Below are positions 8,074 through 9,560 of a stretch of 9,560 bases of DNA, one piece after another (positions within the stretch are counted from its first letter, which is position 1; each line of letters opens with the position of its first letter). The DNA lies in contig WTCH01000233.1 in the NCBI GenBank assembly GCA_013138675.1, positions 1 through 9,560 on the forward strand. Reading direction: 5' to 3'. The position numbers were made by a program, and so were the translations under genes. The stretch is from Woeseiaceae bacterium (GTDB taxonomy: Bacteria > Pseudomonadota > Gammaproteobacteria > Steroidobacterales > Woeseiaceae). Under the pieces are notes generated by a model. That model had not been told where the DNA came from, did no database searches, and worked only from the letters and a program-made list of their open reading frames with translations.

Positions 8074-8198
8074 TGCTACCCTTGTCCTTTCTCTGTGCGC
8101 CTTTGTCGGACGCTTATTGTTCTTCAGCAAAGTATGCTGCAATTACCTATCATCCCGCTGTATAACTTTCCGACATTCCTGCCAGCGAGGCATTACCG
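8074..8198. promoter_or_regulatory. Divergent promoter region, DUF5658 gene / alkB
   Basis: This 125-base gap lies between divergent genes. For alkB the best -10 is TATAAC (8161-8166) with a weak -35 TGCAAT (8138-8143) at 17 bases, and the alkB ribosome site is GAGG (8187-8190), 8 bases before ATG. A small dyad, CAGCA (8125-8129) and TGCTG (8135-8139) around AAGTA, extends to TT/AA flanks with one bulge and would overlap the proposed -35. It could be an operator, but a 5-base dyad is weak evidence. No good minus-strand promoter stands out. Confidence 0.4.
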
Positions 8199-9401
8199 AT
8201 GAAGGGTTACACGGCAACCCTGCCCAGTGGCGCAGCCATTTACTACACCGATCGCAAGCGGTGGCTATGGGCAATGTCGGTGTTTTACCCGCTTGAGCCG
8301 CTCGTCGGTATATGGCTGCATTCGTTGAGCGGCAACGAACTCTGGCTGTTGTTGCCACTATTTCTCAATTTCGGACTGGGCCCAATAATCGACTGGACCC
8401 TGGGTGAGGACCGCAACAACCCGCCCGACGCAGTCGTCATGCAGCTCGATCAGGACCGCTACTACCGCCGATTGACGTACGCAACGGTCCCACTACATTT
8501 TGTAACACTGGTCGGCGCATCCTGGTACGCGAGCACGCAGGGACTCACCGTCTGGGGATTGATCGGACTTGCGATTGTTGCCGGTATGACCTCCGGGCTT
8601 GCTATCAATACCGGACATGAACTCGGCCATAAAAATTCAAAAATTGAAAAACTGTTGGCCAAACTGGTCCTGGCAGTTCCAGCGTATGGGCATTTCACGA
8701 TTGATCACAATCTTGGGCACCATCGCAACGTATCGACGCCCGGAGACCCGGCAAGCGCCCGCATGGGCGAAAGCATTTACAAATTCGCGGTACGTGAGAT
8801 ACCCGGCGCGCTCAAAGAAGCGTGGACGATTGAAAGAGATCGCCTGCAGCGGCGCGAGCGATCTCTTTGGCACCCCAACAACCAGATACTGCAGTCGTAC
8901 TACCTGACCGCGCTGCTGAATATCGCGTTGATCGTATGGCTGGGCTGGGTGATGGTGCCGTTCCTTTTGTTGCATCACGCATCTGCGTACTGGCAACTCA
9001 CAAGTGCGAACTACATAGAACACTACGGATTGCTGCGCGAGCAGGATGAAAATGGCAAGTATGAGCGCTGCGAGCCGCGTCATTCCTGGAACAGCAATCA
9101 CGTGTTCTCGAACCTCGTCCTGTTCCATCTCGAACGCCATTCAGACCATCACGAAAATCCCTTGCGGCGCTACCAGGCATTGCGGCATTTTGATGACGCG
9201 CCACAACTCCCCAACGGTTATTTTGGCGTCTACCTGATGGCCTACGTGCCCGTGTTGTGGTTCCGGCTAATGGACAAGCGACTACTCGCCCTGGCACACA
9301 TCAAAGGCGATCTCGACAAAGTCAATATCTGCCCCGATGCTCGCGCTGCCATTTTTCTGAAGTACGGACGGGACAAGATGATCGAGCCCACGCTGGGCTG
9401 A
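8199..9401 (+). CDS. alkB: Alkane 1-monooxygenase, AlkB type
   Basis: This integral-membrane non-haem diiron enzyme of 400 residues hydroxylates the terminal carbon of n-alkanes using O2 and electrons from a rubredoxin. All histidine motifs are present: HELGHK (His140, His144), HNLGHH (His170, His174, His175), NYIEHYG (His275) and LERHSDHHENP (His314, His317, His318). AlkB-specific surroundings include GEDRNNPP (69-76), RNVSTPGDPASARMGES (176-192), HSWNSNHVFSN (305-315 region begins at His305 minus none missing) and LPNGYFGVYLMA (337-348). About six hydrophobic segments lie outside the histidine motifs. Asn57 occupies the place of Trp55 in the P. putida GPo1 enzyme. There is no fused rubredoxin or ferredoxin domain and no rubredoxin gene in the window. 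Start ATG 8199 has GAGG 8 bases upstream. Substrate range (medium or long chain, or another hydrophobic substrate) is not proven by sequence. Confidence 0.95.
   Translation: MKGYTATLPSGAAIYYTDRKRWLWAMSVFYPLEPLVGIWLHSLSGNELWLLLPLFLNFGLGPIIDWTLGEDRNNPPDAVVMQLDQDRYYRRLTYATVPLHFVTLVGASWYASTQGLTVWGLIGLAIVAGMTSGLAINTGHELGHKNSKIEKLLAKLVLAVPAYGHFTIDHNLGHHRNVSTPGDPASARMGESIYKFAVREIPGALKEAWTIERDRLQRRERSLWHPNNQILQSYYLTALLNIALIVWLGWVMVPFLLLHHASAYWQLTSANYIEHYGLLREQDENGKYERCEPRHSWNSNHVFSNLVLFHLERHSDHHENPLRRYQALRHFDDAPQLPNGYFGVYLMAYVPVLWFRLMDKRLLALAHIKGDLDKVNICPDARAAIFLKYGRDKMIEPTLG
8833..8868. repeat. Perfect 11-base inverted repeat inside alkB
   Basis: AAAGAGATCGC (8833-8843) and GCGATCTCTTT (8858-8868) are exact reverse complements separated by 14 bases. 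The repeat lies in the stretch encoding ERDRLQRRERSLW, so it may be an accident of Arg/Glu codons. It could form a stable hairpin in the alkB mRNA. There is no following T-run, so it is not a terminator. Confidence 0.7.
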
Positions 9402-9560
9402 TTAGTCTGTTAGATCAAGTCTGCGTGCGACATCGATCATTGCGCTCAGGCTTTTCTCGACGTCCTCGTTCGTCGTTGCCCAGCTGCTCACGCTGATGCG
9501 CATCGCAGTCCGGTCCTGCCAAACCGTTACGCCACACCAGCAAGTACCCTCTGCCTGGAT
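9402..9560 (-). CDS. PLP-dependent decarboxylase/aminotransferase-like protein, C-terminal end only
   Basis: This partial gene has 52 codons plus TAA at 9404-9402; the rest lies beyond the right edge. The visible end carries CWCGVTVWQDRTAMRISVSS (8-27 of the fragment), then WATTNEDVEKSLSAM. I recognise this as the C-terminal signature of fold-type I pyridoxal-phosphate enzymes of the group II (aromatic amino acid or glutamate/diaminobutyrate-like) decarboxylase family. Such proteins are often annotated loosely as aspartate aminotransferase family. The catalytic Lys and PLP pocket are not in the window, so the reaction cannot be stated. It is convergent with alkB, and its stop codon directly abuts the alkB stop, so the two genes share no overlap and no spacer. 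Confidence 0.75.
   Translation of the reverse strand: MQAEGTCWCGVTVWQDRTAMRISVSSWATTNEDVEKSLSAMIDVARRLDLTD

Noticed and set aside
8074..8142. TTG start extending the DUF5658 protein by 23 residues
   Set aside because: ATG 8073 has AAGGG 5 bases upstream. The extension would cover the proposed divergent promoter region.
8199..9401. AlkB fused to rubredoxin, or a fatty acid desaturase instead of AlkB
   Set aside because: The protein ends at 400 residues without any CxxC rubredoxin motif. The NYIEHYG, LERHSDHH and GEDRNNPP motifs are AlkB-type rather than desaturase-type.
1..9560. Mobile element, CRISPR array, tRNA or rRNA
   Set aside because: No transposase, integrase, direct-repeat array, cloverleaf or rRNA-like stretch was seen on either strand.

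Overview
The window reads as an ordinary chromosomal stretch of a heterotrophic, probably marine or environmental gammaproteobacterium. I infer this from the family resemblance of the 2-oxoglutarate dehydrogenase proteins, an AlkB-type alkane hydroxylase and an AGCS sodium symporter; the species is not determinable here. Coding density is high, every intact gene translates cleanly, and I see no insertion sequence, phage gene, tRNA, rRNA or CRISPR array.

Layout from left to right. (1) 1-399, minus: the N-terminal part of a short NfeD-family membrane protein that runs off the left edge. (2) 492-1970, plus: a sodium:alanine/glycine-type symporter, divergent from the NfeD gene across a 92-base gap. 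(3) 1985-7511, minus: a compact sucA-sucB-lpd operon encoding E1, E2 and E3 of the 2-oxoglutarate dehydrogenase complex. sucA and sucB overlap by ATGA, and sucB and lpd are 8 bases apart. (4) 7612-8073, minus: a small DUF5658-type membrane protein. The 100-base gap between it and sucA holds a possible terminator, a possible promoter and overlapping hairpins. (5) 8199-9401, plus: alkB, encoding an alkane 1-monooxygenase and divergent from the DUF5658 gene. (6) 9402-9560, minus: the C-terminal end of a PLP-dependent (group II decarboxylase-like) enzyme, whose stop codon directly abuts the alkB stop.

The operon carries out the oxidative decarboxylation of 2-oxoglutarate to succinyl-CoA: SucA decarboxylates, SucB carries the acyl group on lipoate and passes it to CoA, and Lpd reoxidises the lipoate. 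The usual neighbours sdhCDAB and sucCD are not next to it in this window. AlkB would feed n-alkanes, as alcohols and then fatty acids, into beta-oxidation and so into the TCA cycle. That functional link to the operon is inference, since no shared regulation is demonstrated.

I did not find a previously undescribed system. The points most worth a second look are an Asn at the AlkB position that in the classical enzyme is a chain-length-limiting Trp, the structured sucA leader lacking a clear Shine-Dalgarno site, the abutting convergent stops at 9399-9404, and the uncharacterised DUF5658 protein between alkB and the operon.
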